Part shown: one piece after another, positions 24,401 through 31,886 of the stretch
Position numbering within the stretch: position 1 is the first letter of the stretch
Layout: each line of letters begins with the position of its first letter
Source of the DNA: Cupriavidus basilensis
GTDB taxonomy: Bacteria; Pseudomonadota; Gammaproteobacteria; Burkholderiales; Burkholderiaceae
Direction: 5' to 3'
Assembly (NCBI RefSeq): GCF_029335485.1
Contig: NZ_JARJLM010000465.1
Coordinates: 1-32,036 of the forward strand
DNA: 32,036 bases
Translations under genes and position numbers: made by a program
Notes under the pieces: model-generated
Told to the model about the DNA's origin: nothing
The model's input: only the letters and a program-made list of their open reading frames with translations
Databases searched by the model: none

Positions 24401-25531
24401 TTATGCGGCGATCAGCGGTTGATGGCCACCGTTGTCGACCAGCGCTTCCTCGCGGTAGAGCGAGAGCTTCTCCATCACCGGCAGGTCGTTGAAGCAGAAC
24501 AGGCAGGCATCGTCGGTCCGCGAGGTGTTGACATGCTCATGCCAGGCCCACGAGGGCACGCAGAAGATGTCGCGTTCCTGCCAGTCGAAGCGCCGGCCTT
24601 CGATGATCGAGTAGCCCTGGCCTTTGGCGACTTGGTAAAGGAAGCTGCCGGTGTGGCGATGGGCCTTGCCGACGAAGCCCGGGCGCAGCAGCTGCATGCT
24701 GGCGCCGATGGTGGCCATCACGTGGCCGCCGTTGACCGGGTTCGTGTAGTGCATCAGCGCGCCGTCGAAGGGGCTGTCCTCGCGCCCGGCGGCGTAGCGC
24801 CTGAGCGCCTCGTAGGTCGGCTCCCACTGGTATTTGAAGAGCGGCGAGTAGGGCTTGTTCCAGCCCAGGTCGTGCGGACGCAGGCCGGCCGCGCTCCAGA
24901 GCGCGACCGAGTCGTCCACCGGATGCGTCACGGCCTGGTGAAGATCGGGGTGCACGGTGAAGAAGCCGGCTTCCAGCGCGTTGACCAGCGGAATGTCCAG
25001 ACCGTCCTGCCAGATGCAGGGCAGGCCGTCGGCCTCCACGCCGTGCTCGTGCCAGGTGCCGTTGGGCGTCAGCACGAAGTCGTTGGCGCCCAACGCCATC
25101 TTGTGGCCGTCGACGATGGTGTAGGCACCCTTGCCTTCCATGATGAAGCGCAGCGCCGAGGAGGAATGCGCGTGGGCCGAGGCGATCTCACCTGGGTGCA
25201 TGACCTGCAGCCCCGAATACAGCCACCCCACGGCTGCGGAAACATCGCGTCGGCCGGGGTTGTCGAGGTAGATCACACGTCGGCCGGCTTTCTCGGGCGT
25301 GACCAGTGATACCGAACGCAGTACATGTTCGCGCAGCCCCTGGTAGCGCCACAGCACCGGCACGGAGACCGACTTCGGTTGCCAGGGTTCTATCTTGTTG
25401 GCGACGGTCCACAGCGCAGCTGTGTTCAGCCGCTCCAGTTCCTTGTAGTACGCCACCAGTTCGGGGGTGTCTTCCACATCCGAACGCCCGGCCACGTTTT
25501 CCCGATGCGTGTCGTAATCAGTGCTGTTCAC
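24401..25531 (-). CDS. Gentisate/salicylate 1,2-dioxygenase-like bicupin ring-cleavage enzyme
   Basis: A 376-residue bicupin dioxygenase of the gentisate 1,2-dioxygenase family, opening the ring between carboxyl- and hydroxyl-bearing carbons with Fe(II) and O2. The iron ligands are H120 and H122 in SAHAHSSSALRF and H161 in NGTWHEHG, one residue off from H119, H121 and H160 of salicylate 1,2-dioxygenase. R128 and H163 match substrate-binding residues. Position 105 is Tyr as in gentisate enzymes, while position 107 is Gly as in the broad-range salicylate enzyme. The second cupin carries GKAHRHTGSFLYQV and VPSWAWHEH. I start at GTG 25531, which has AAGGAG 6 bases upstream; an ATG at 25537 lies directly against that site. 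It is the first gene of the - strand cluster and follows a palindrome-rich promoter region. Confidence 0.92.
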   Translation of the reverse strand: MNSTDYDTHRENVAGRSDVEDTPELVAYYKELERLNTAALWTVANKIEPWQPKSVSVPVLWRYQGLREHVLRSVSLVTPEKAGRRVIYLDNPGRRDVSAAVGWLYSGLQVMHPGEIASAHAHSSSALRFIMEGKGAYTIVDGHKMALGANDFVLTPNGTWHEHGVEADGLPCIWQDGLDIPLVNALEAGFFTVHPDLHQAVTHPVDDSVALWSAAGLRPHDLGWNKPYSPLFKYQWEPTYEALRRYAAGREDSPFDGALMHYTNPVNGGHVMATIGASMQLLRPGFVGKAHRHTGSFLYQVAKGQGYSIIEGRRFDWQERDIFCVPSWAWHEHVNTSRTDDACLFCFNDLPVMEKLSLYREEALVDNGGHQPLIAA

Positions 25532-25560
25532 TGGCATCTCCTTTGTGTGTGGAGACATTG

Positions 25561-25592
25561 TTTTATAAAATGTCACTCACTTACATAAGTGA
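25561..25592 (-). promoter_or_regulatory. Operon promoter/operator region before the dioxygenase gene
   Basis: Two palindromes lie 30-61 bases before the dioxygenase start: TTTTATAAAA (25561-25570), which could include a TATAAA -10 on the - strand, and TCACTTACATAAGTGA (25577-25592), two 7-base arms around CA, over the -35 area. A second TTTTATAAAA lies at 25659-25668. They are candidate sites for the GntR-type regulator; no good -35 is visible. Confidence 0.45.
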
Positions 25593-25658
25593 TTACCCCT
25601 GGTTTTCTTGCTTAAACTTCGCCATTGCAGCGCTTTTTACGTGTTGCTATTGGATTGA

Positions 25659-25668
25659 TTTTATAAAA
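25659..25668. promoter_or_regulatory. Second copy of the TTTTATAAAA palindrome
   Basis: The same 10-base palindrome as in the promoter region recurs 98 bases further from the dioxygenase gene, both copies preceded by ATTG. Paired sites at this distance would allow looping by a dimeric repressor. Confidence 0.3.
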
Positions 25669-25739
25669 AAGGCATGATCGGGTTGGCGGATCTTTCAACA
25701 CCTCATATGAAAGAACGTTTGGATGACTGGAGACCTGGA

Positions 25740-26244
25740 TGGCACTGGCCGAGGTGGTCGTCGTACGCGTGGCCTTGGCGCTGATCCGTGATGGCGTGTA
25801 CCGGACGGAAGTCGCAAGGCCTGTCGTGCGGGCGGGCCGGCGGACTACTTCGAGATCAGGCCAGACGCGCTCTTTTGTATGGCGCGGCCAAAATAGGGAA
25901 GCACCAGTACGCAGGTAATTCCGCGCTATCTCCGGACTGGTGACAGCGTGGCTTGCTGCGAACTCTCCTGGGCCAAGGAAGTGCATCCAGGCGGCGCTCG
26001 AACATAGTGGATGTCATTACTGTTGGCGGGGCGGCCAGCAAGAACATGCTTAACGCCCTGCATATCCGGTTTCCGGGCGACCGGCCTGAACAGCTATGAC
26101 GAAGGCGTCCGGCAGGCACTCGGCCTTGGCGACGAGGAAACGCTGGTTGGCTTCCTGTATGTCGGTACACCCAAGGAAGCCGTGCGCCCGGCCAGCCGGC
26201 CGGCGCCCGAGGGGTTTGTCCGCGAGTGGCATAGGCCGGCCTGA
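25740..26244 (+). pseudogene. Decayed nitroreductase family gene
   Basis: Pieces of a nitroreductase can be read along this stretch but not in one frame. Near 25740, MALAE...LALIRD..VYRTEVARPV resembles the nitroreductase N terminus. MSLLLAG (26011-26031) continues in a shifted frame as AASKNMLNALH (26031-26063), then back as FRATGLNSYDEGVRQALGL and ETLVGFLYVGTPKEAVRP to a stop at 26242-26244. The last part matches the C terminus of YdjA-like nitroreductases (usually about 190 residues). A one-base loss near 26029 and a compensating change near 26067 break the frame, and the middle portion (about 25850-26000) is unrecognisable and contains stops. It is next to the right end of the catabolic cluster, so it may be a gene damaged when that cluster was inserted or rearranged. 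Confidence 0.6.
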
Positions 26245-26273
26245 AGTTTCCAGGCGCGACCTTCCGGACGCGC

Positions 26274-27341
26274 TCAGCGCTTGCCTGGTCCCTTGCCGGA
26301 CACCGACTTGGGCGCTCGCCCAAAGAAGCGCGTGAACGCCGTGCTGAAGTTGCTCGGGTGCAGGTAGCCCACCTGCCAGCCGGCCTGCGCTACCTGGCAG
26401 CCGGCTTCCAGCAGCGTCCATGCGCGCCGCATGCGCATTTCCAGCAGCATCTGGTGCGGGCTGGTGTTGAATAGCAGCCGGAAGCCCTGCTTGAGCTTGA
26501 AGGTGCTCAAGCCCGCGCTGGCGCACAGGTAGTCGATGGTCAGCGGCTGCGCCATCTGCAGCTGCATCAGGTCGCGGATTTGTTCCAGTTTCTGGATGTC
26601 GTGCTGGCTCAGGCGGCCTGGTGCCTTGGGTTGAGCCGGGGGCTGCGTCGATGCTGGCGGGCGCAGCTCGCGCAATTGCCCGGCCAGCAGGCTCAGCGCG
26701 TTGATCTGCAGGGCGAGCGGATCGGCCGGTGCCGCGCTGGCCAGGCGCAGCAGCGCGCGCGCATGGGCGGCGCTGGCCGGGGCGGTCTTGCCAAAGCCGA
26801 GTTCGCGCACGCGGGCTGCGGGCAGCAGATCGCGGCATCGCGCTTCGCCCACATAGCGGCGCAGCGTGGCTTCCTCGACCAGCAGCCGGAGCTGGCCGAC
26901 GGCCGTGCCCGCCTGGTAGCGCCGCTCGCCCGTGCTGTGGGCGAACGAAGAGACCGTGGTGTAGCCGCCCCGGAAGCCTAGCCGCGCGCCATCGTGCCCG
27001 TAGAAGCCGGATTCTCCTTCCAGCCCCAGCGTGATGACCAGCGTGCGCGGCCCGTCGCGCTGGATGCTTTCCTCGATCAGGTCGCAGCGCGGCAGGTAGC
27101 GCGAGCGCACCAGCACCAGGCCAGTGTCCACCTGGACGCGCTCCGTGTAGCACTCGCCGAGTTGCGCGGGTAGTTGCTGGCGTAGCCAGCCCGATGTTGT
27201 GGCCGGCGCCTGGCATGCCGCGGCCGTCGTGATGCGGTATTGGATGGCGAGTCTCCCTGGGTCGATGCACCTGCAGGCATAGGAAATCCGCTGCCGCGCA
27301 TATGAATATGGATGATACGCATTCTCATTTGAAAATACCAT
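26274..27341 (-). CDS. AraC-family regulator of siderophore uptake (PchR-like)
   Basis: A regulator with a C-terminal AraC/XylS double helix-turn-helix (last 95 residues: PLTIDYLCASAGLSTFKLKQ, then PHQMLLEMRMRRAW and QVGYLHPSNFSTAFTRFFG) and an N-terminal ligand domain. The arrangement and sequence style match PchR-type activators, which bind an iron-siderophore and switch on the cognate receptor. It is divergent from the TonB-dependent receptor. The start is uncertain: ATG codons at 27392 and 27341 would translate straight through the Fur-like site, giving an odd N terminus. The conserved-looking protein begins about 27245, where ATC follows GGGAG by seven bases and no ATG, GTG or TTG is available. 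Coordinates use the nearest ATG. Confidence 0.85.
   Translation of the reverse strand: MVFSNENAYHPYSYARQRISYACRCIDPGRLAIQYRITTAAACQAPATTSGWLRQQLPAQLGECYTERVQVDTGLVLVRSRYLPRCDLIEESIQRDGPRTLVITLGLEGESGFYGHDGARLGFRGGYTTVSSFAHSTGERRYQAGTAVGQLRLLVEEATLRRYVGEARCRDLLPAARVRELGFGKTAPASAAHARALLRLASAAPADPLALQINALSLLAGQLRELRPPASTQPPAQPKAPGRLSQHDIQKLEQIRDLMQLQMAQPLTIDYLCASAGLSTFKLKQGFRLLFNTSPHQMLLEMRMRRAWTLLEAGCQVAQAGWQVGYLHPSNFSTAFTRFFGRAPKSVSGKGPGKR
27314..27332. promoter_or_regulatory. Fur-box-like site between regulator and TonB receptor
   Basis: GATACGCATTCTCATTTGA matches 11 of 19 positions of the Fur consensus GATAATGATAATCATTATC, in an otherwise AT-rich patch. It lies 46 bases before the preferred receptor start. 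This fits iron-repressed transcription of the siderophore receptor. Confidence 0.5.
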
Positions 27342-27378
27342 GCTACGCAATGCATCGTATTGGATATGGGGGTTGCGT

Positions 27379-29391
27379 ATGGCTGCGAGCAAGGCTTGCG
27401 TGGGCGGCTGTCCTGGTGGCTGCCTTGGTGGCTGTCTCTGGTCCTTTGTCTTGCTGGGTGCATGGACTCAGGCCTGCGCGCAGGAGGCACTGCCGGCGGT
27501 GAGCGTCACCGCCAACAAACAGACGCAGGCGCTCGCCACCGTACCGGCCAGCGTGACGGTGTTCGACGGGGAGGCGCTGGAGGCCGCGGGCGTGACCCGG
27601 CTGGAGTCCCTGGCGGAGGTGACGCCGGGCCTGTCGTTCCAGCCTTTCGGGCAAGCCAGCGTCAACGCGCCGGTGATGCGCGGGCTCACGGCCAATTTCT
27701 TTTCGTTTTCGTCCTCGACCCTGCTGCAGGTGGACGGCGTGCCCACGCTGATGGCGCAGGGTTTCGACGACCGCTTGCTGGACATCGAGCGGGTCGAGGT
27801 GTTGCGTGGTCCGCAGTCCACCCTCTACGGCCGCAATGCCGAGGCGGGCGTCATCAATATCCACACACGGCTGCCCGGTAACGAGCCGCGCAGCATGATC
27901 TCCACCGAGATTGGCAGCCGCCAGCAGCGGGCGTTGCGCTTCGCCGTGAGCCGCCCGCTGGTGGCGGACACGCTGTACGCCAGCATCGCGGGCGAATGGT
28001 CGGCGCAGGATGGCTTCATCGACAACACCTATACCGGCCGGCGCGAGGATGACCGCGAGCATCGCAACGCCAAGCTGGCTTTGCGCTGGACTCCGGGGCC
28101 GGGCACCGATGCCACGCTGCGCTATGCGCAGCAGGACTATCGCGATGGCGCGGCGTTGTGGGGTTCGCGCACCGCGCCGCGCGCCACCGTCAGCTCGGGC
28201 ACGGCGGGCTGGAACGATTCGACCGGCCGCACGGCCTCGCTCGACGTATCGCATGAATTCGAGTCCGGCCTGCGCCTGCGCGCAATCACGGCCAGCAATG
28301 TGTTCTTCGACCGGGTGCAGCAGGACACCGATTTCAGGCCGGCCGACATGCTGCATATCGGGCGAGATCATCGCTTTCGCACCTTGTCGCAGGAGCTCCG
28401 CCTGGAAGGCAAGCTCGGGCAGGCGCAATGGCTGGCGGGGGTTTATGCGGACCGCGACAACCACGACCTGCTTAACGAGCAGAAGCTCCCGGCCGGTCAG
28501 AACCGCAGCGCGGCAAAGCTGACGGGCGGCACCACGGCGTTGTTCACCCACTGGACCGTGCCGCTGTCCGAGCGCTGGTCCGTGCTGGCCGGCGCACGGG
28601 TCGAGCGCAACGCGGTGCGTTTCACGCCCGCGGGCAGCGCGGCGCAGCGCGCGGATACCACGCATCTGTCGCCCAAGCTGGCCTTGCAGTACCAGCTCGC
28701 ACCGGAAAGCCAGCTCTACGCCAGCGTCTCCGAGGGCCTGCGCGCGGGTGGCTTCAACGTCTTCGTGCCGGCGGCCAACTATGCGGCCTACCGGCCGGAG
28801 ACGGTGCGCGCCTTCGAGCTTGGCGCCAAGGGATGGCTGCTGCAGCGGCGCATGCGCTATGCGGCTTCCCTGTACCTGATGGATGTGCAGCACATGCAGG
28901 TGCAGCAGATGCCGCTGCCCGGGCTGGTGTACATCACCAACGCGGCCTCGGCGCGCTCCACCGGCGCGGAGTTCGAGCTCGATTACCTGCTGGCGCGGGG
29001 CTGGCGCCTGCAGGCAGGGCTGGGCTTGAATCGCACGCGTTTCCGGACCTTCCGCGACGGCGCCAATGTCTATGACGGCAACCGCAATCCCTTCGCGCCG
29101 GATCTCAACGGCCATGTCGGCCTGCGTTACGACGCGCCGACGGGCTGGTACCTGCAGACAGTCTTCACCGGCACTGGCCGTGTCTACCTGGATGCGGCCA
29201 ACCGCCATGGCCGCAACGGCTACGGGCTGGTCAACTTGCTGGCAGGCATCAACCGGGGCGCCTTCGAGCTGTCCGGCTACGTCAACAACCTGGCGAACCG
29301 CCGCTATGACGCGGTGGGCTACCAGAACGGCATCGTCACGGTCTACAGCCCCCCGCGCGAGCTGGGCGTGCGGCTGACCTGGCGCCTGTGA
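27379..29391 (+). CDS. TonB-dependent siderophore receptor
   Basis: A 670-residue outer-membrane receptor that takes up a ferric siderophore using TonB energy. After a signal peptide (hydrophobic core FVLLGAWTQACA, cleaved before QEALPA) comes a TonB-box-like segment, LPAVSVTANK, then the plug domain with PASVTVFDGEAL, TPGLSFQ and VEVLRGPQSTLYGRNAEAGV. The 22-strand barrel ends in VRLTWRL. I start at ATG 27379, with GGGGG 6 bases upstream, rather than 27340, which lies only 8 bases from the Fur-like site. The signal peptide contains three 12-base repeats coding GGCP-GGCL-GGCL. The PchR-like regulator is divergent and a RhtX/FptX-type permease overlaps the stop, so the three form a siderophore uptake unit. 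Which siderophore is not evident. Confidence 0.92.
   Translation: MAASKACVGGCPGGCLGGCLWSFVLLGAWTQACAQEALPAVSVTANKQTQALATVPASVTVFDGEALEAAGVTRLESLAEVTPGLSFQPFGQASVNAPVMRGLTANFFSFSSSTLLQVDGVPTLMAQGFDDRLLDIERVEVLRGPQSTLYGRNAEAGVINIHTRLPGNEPRSMISTEIGSRQQRALRFAVSRPLVADTLYASIAGEWSAQDGFIDNTYTGRREDDREHRNAKLALRWTPGPGTDATLRYAQQDYRDGAALWGSRTAPRATVSSGTAGWNDSTGRTASLDVSHEFESGLRLRAITASNVFFDRVQQDTDFRPADMLHIGRDHRFRTLSQELRLEGKLGQAQWLAGVYADRDNHDLLNEQKLPAGQNRSAAKLTGGTTALFTHWTVPLSERWSVLAGARVERNAVRFTPAGSAAQRADTTHLSPKLALQYQLAPESQLYASVSEGLRAGGFNVFVPAANYAAYRPETVRAFELGAKGWLLQRRMRYAASLYLMDVQHMQVQQMPLPGLVYITNAASARSTGAEFELDYLLARGWRLQAGLGLNRTRFRTFRDGANVYDGNRNPFAPDLNGHVGLRYDAPTGWYLQTVFTGTGRVYLDAANRHGRNGYGLVNLLAGINRGAFELSGYVNNLANRRYDAVGYQNGIVTVYSPPRELGVRLTWRL
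27403..27438 (+). repeat. Three tandem 12-base repeats in the receptor signal-peptide region
   Basis: Units GGCGGCTGTCCT, GGTGGCTGCCTT and GGTGGCTGTCTC follow head to tail and encode GGCP, GGCL, GGCL. Being a multiple of three, copy-number changes would keep the frame. The +1 frame over the same bases encodes a more hydrophobic stretch. Confidence 0.7.
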
Positions 29392-29417
29392 CACCCGCAC
29401 CCACACCGCGAGGCACC

Positions 29418-30713
29418 ATGGCATTTCATCATCCACCACCGGGGCAGCGGCACCAGGCCGGCGACACGCGCGCGCGCTGGCGCCATGCCTTGCACCAGGC
29501 GCTGTTCGGCTGGCTCAACCTGGCGCTGACCGCGCCCAGTGTCTATCTCTGGCTAGGCCTGCCGCTGATCATGCGCCAGCACGGCTGGTCTGGCACGCAG
29601 ATCGGGCTGTTCCAGCTCGCGGGCTTGCCGGCGGTGTTCAAGTTCGCGCTGGCCGCGCCGGTGGAGCGCCATCGCTTCGCGGCGGGGCACTATCGCGGCT
29701 GGGCGGCGCTGCTGTGCCTGCTGCTCGCGCTGCTGCTGTGCCTGATCGGCCGGCAGCCGTTGCTGGCGAGCCGATTCGAGCTGTTCGCGCTGGCGTTCGC
29801 CGCCGCCATGATGGCGACCTGGGCCGACATCCCCGTCAATGCGCTGGCCATCAAGCTGCTGCCGGCATCGCAGCGCTTGCGTGCCGGTGGGCTGCGTTCC
29901 GCGGCATTGTCGATGGGCGCCATCGTGGGTGGCGGCCTGATGCTGCTGGCGCAGGCCCGCTGGGGCTGGCGCGCGCCGTTCTGGCTGATGGCGGGCGGCC
30001 TCGGGCTGGGCGTCGTCGCCCTGGGCTTTGTCCGCGAACCGGCCGCACCCATGCCGGAGCCGACAGGCGTCGCCAACCTGCCGTCAGGCCAATGGCGTGG
30101 CTACTTTGCCCAACCTGGGGCGATGGCCTGGAACGGGCTGCTGCTGCTTTGTTTTCCTTTCGTGGGCGCGGCCTGGTTTTATCTCAAGCCCTTGCTGCTG
30201 GACCACGGCTTTGCGCCCGCGCAGATAGCCTGGGCCGTCGGTGTCGGCGGTGGCCTTGCCGCAGCCGGGGCAGGCCTGGCGGGAGCGCGGGCAATCAAGG
30301 CGGCGGGGATGGCCCGCGCCATTCCCGGCGTCGCGGTGCTGGGCCTGCTGGCGCTCGTGGCGTTGAGCGCCGCCGTGTGGCTGGACGCGCCACCGGCGGG
30401 CCTGCTTGCCGCTGCCATGCTGGTGGCCGTGGCGATGGGCGCCACTGCCACGCTGGCATTCGGCCTGACGATGTATTTCACCCGGCCCGGGTTTGACGCC
30501 GTGGACTACGGCACGCAAGCCAGCCTGTTTGCGCTGAGCCGGCTCGCCGTGCCGCTCGCTGGCGGCCTGCTGATCGATAGCGTGGGTTACCGCGGCATGC
30601 TGCTCGCACTGACGATGTCCATGGCGCTGGTAACGTTACTGGCGCTGCGCCAGCGGCAACGCATTGCCGGCATTGTGAGCGGGCGGCACCTTGGGGAGGG
30701 CGCGCGCGGCTGA
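29418..30713 (+). CDS. MFS transporter, RhtX/FptX-like siderophore permease
   Basis: A 431-residue inner-membrane protein with about 12 membrane segments and a major facilitator fold. Its place directly after a TonB receptor, and blocks such as LGLPLIMRQHGWSGTQIGLFQLAGLPAVFKF and ATWADIPVNALAIKLLP, fit the RhtX/FptX family, single-subunit permeases that carry ferric siderophores such as rhizobactin or pyochelin from the periplasm into the cytoplasm. I prefer the ATG at 29418 (GAGG 5 bases upstream); a GTG at 29388 overlaps the receptor stop and would add 10 residues. The C-terminal tail is short and basic. A hairpin spans the stop codon. Confidence 0.87.
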   Translation: MAFHHPPPGQRHQAGDTRARWRHALHQALFGWLNLALTAPSVYLWLGLPLIMRQHGWSGTQIGLFQLAGLPAVFKFALAAPVERHRFAAGHYRGWAALLCLLLALLLCLIGRQPLLASRFELFALAFAAAMMATWADIPVNALAIKLLPASQRLRAGGLRSAALSMGAIVGGGLMLLAQARWGWRAPFWLMAGGLGLGVVALGFVREPAAPMPEPTGVANLPSGQWRGYFAQPGAMAWNGLLLLCFPFVGAAWFYLKPLLLDHGFAPAQIAWAVGVGGGLAAAGAGLAGARAIKAAGMARAIPGVAVLGLLALVALSAAVWLDAPPAGLLAAAMLVAVAMGATATLAFGLTMYFTRPGFDAVDYGTQASLFALSRLAVPLAGGLLIDSVGYRGMLLALTMSMALVTLLALRQRQRIAGIVSGRHLGEGARG

Positions 30714-30730
30714 AACGGCTGGTTCAGCCG
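30707..30730 (+). terminator. Hairpin spanning the stop codon of the permease gene
   Basis: CGGCTGAA (30707-30714) and TTCAGCCG (30723-30730) form a perfect 8-base stem with an 8-base loop; the TGA stop is inside the left arm. No T-run follows, so it is a weak or Rho-assisted terminator candidate for the siderophore operon. Confidence 0.45.
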
Positions 30731-30947
30731 CTCACGCCACTCGCCACCCCAGGCATGGAGGCGAGGGACTCGGTGCAAAGACATGGATGGCGTTCCTTTC
30801 GCCTATATTCAAGACGTTGCCGTGGCTACCTTCAAGAACAGCCAGCAGCGAATCTGAGAGCGGTCCTTAGTCCACGCAACGGATGTAAAGCCCCATCGCC
30901 ACGCGGGCTGCGAAGGCGTGGCTATCCGATCGCTGAGGAGCAGAACA

Positions 30948-31460
30948 ATGAAAAGCATCTGCGTAGCAATTCTGGCCATCATGGCTGCGGCCGGAGCCGC
31001 TGCTCAAACGCCCAATGACGCCCAGATAGCGGCAATTGTCGTGACCGCAAATCAGGTGGACATCGACGCGGGCAAACTTGCGGAGAAACAGGGTCATGCT
31101 CGCGACGTCAAGGCATTCGGCAAACAGATGGTCACCGACCATACTGGGGTGAATAAGCAAGCGGTGGCATTGGTCAAGAAGTTAAACGTTACTCCGGAAG
31201 AAAACCCGACCAGTGAGAGCCTGCGTGCTGGGGGCAAGGAAAACATGACGACGCTCAAGGGGCTTACGGGTACGAGTTTTGACAAGGCCTACATCGACCA
31301 CGAAGTCGCTTATCATGAACAAGTGATCGATGCCATTGACAAGACACTGATTCCCAGTGCCCAGAACGGGGAGCTCAAGTCGCTTTTGGTCGCCGTGCGC
31401 CCGGCGTTCGTGGGGCACCTGGAGCATGCAAAGATGATCCAATCCTCGCTCGGCAAGTAA
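30948..31460 (+). CDS. DUF4142 domain-containing exported protein
   Basis: A 170-residue protein with signal peptide MKSICVAILAIMAAAGAAA, cleaved before QTPND, and a ferritin-like four-helix DUF4142 domain. Typical blocks are IVVTANQVDIDAGKLAEKQG, DVKAFGKQMVTDH, YIDHEVAYHEQVIDAID and HLEHAKMIQSSL. The family is periplasmic or outer-membrane associated and common in soil bacteria, often near stress or redox genes; its function is unproven. The ATG has GAGGAG 7 bases upstream. It is followed 24 bases later by a cupredoxin gene, so the two are probably co-transcribed. The 234 bases before it show no clear promoter. Confidence 0.88.
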   Translation: MKSICVAILAIMAAAGAAAQTPNDAQIAAIVVTANQVDIDAGKLAEKQGHARDVKAFGKQMVTDHTGVNKQAVALVKKLNVTPEENPTSESLRAGGKENMTTLKGLTGTSFDKAYIDHEVAYHEQVIDAIDKTLIPSAQNGELKSLLVAVRPAFVGHLEHAKMIQSSLGK

Positions 31461-31484
31461 GCTTGCCGCACAAACTCGCTGTCC

Positions 31485-31877
31485 ATGCAGCAACTACCGT
31501 CACGAGGCAACGGGCAACGGCAAAGGCAACTGTTCGCGGTTGCGCTGGCTGCCGCCTGGGCTTTGCTCAATGTTGGTTCCGGCGCAATCGCCGCCCAGAG
31601 ATTGTCAAGATACACGGTGGTGATCCAGGGCGCGAAGTTCGAGCCCGAGGTCGTTAGCGTGGCGCGAGGCGATGAGGTTGTGTGGATCAACAAGGATCCT
31701 TATCCCCACACCGTCACGGCCCCGGGGGAATTCGACTCGCACGAGATCATTGCCGGCGCATCCTGGCGATATGTCGCGCGCAAGGTGGGCGAGTTCCCCT
31801 ATGCCTGCACGCTGCATCCAAACATGAAGGGGACGCTCAAGGTGGAACGGTCAGCCCCGCCTCGCGGCCTCCACTAA
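31485..31877 (+). CDS. Cupredoxin, plastocyanin/amicyanin-like type 1 copper protein
   Basis: A 130-residue exported blue-copper protein. A basic N terminus (residues 1-15) and a hydrophobic stretch (LFAVALAAAWALLNVGSGAIAA) form the signal peptide. The mature domain has the type 1 copper set: H75 (YPHTVTAPG), C108, H111 and M114 (YACTLHPNMKG), the short amicyanin-like ligand loop. Such proteins shuttle electrons in the periplasm. It probably forms an operon with the DUF4142 gene; a redox or copper-stress role for the pair is inference. The start has no strong ribosome site, and translation may be coupled to the upstream gene. Confidence 0.9.
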   Translation: MQQLPSRGNGQRQRQLFAVALAAAWALLNVGSGAIAAQRLSRYTVVIQGAKFEPEVVSVARGDEVVWINKDPYPHTVTAPGEFDSHEIIAGASWRYVARKVGEFPYACTLHPNMKGTLKVERSAPPRGLH

Positions 31878-31886
31878 GCGAGAACC

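Noticed and set aside
25612-25986. 124-codon - strand frame upstream of the dioxygenase gene
   Set aside because: No motif, poor composition, and it runs through both the promoter region and the nitroreductase remnant.
27343-29439. 698-codon open frame on the - strand opposite the TonB receptor
   Set aside because: Antisense shadow of the receptor, with low-complexity Arg/Gln/Ala composition and no recognisable motif.
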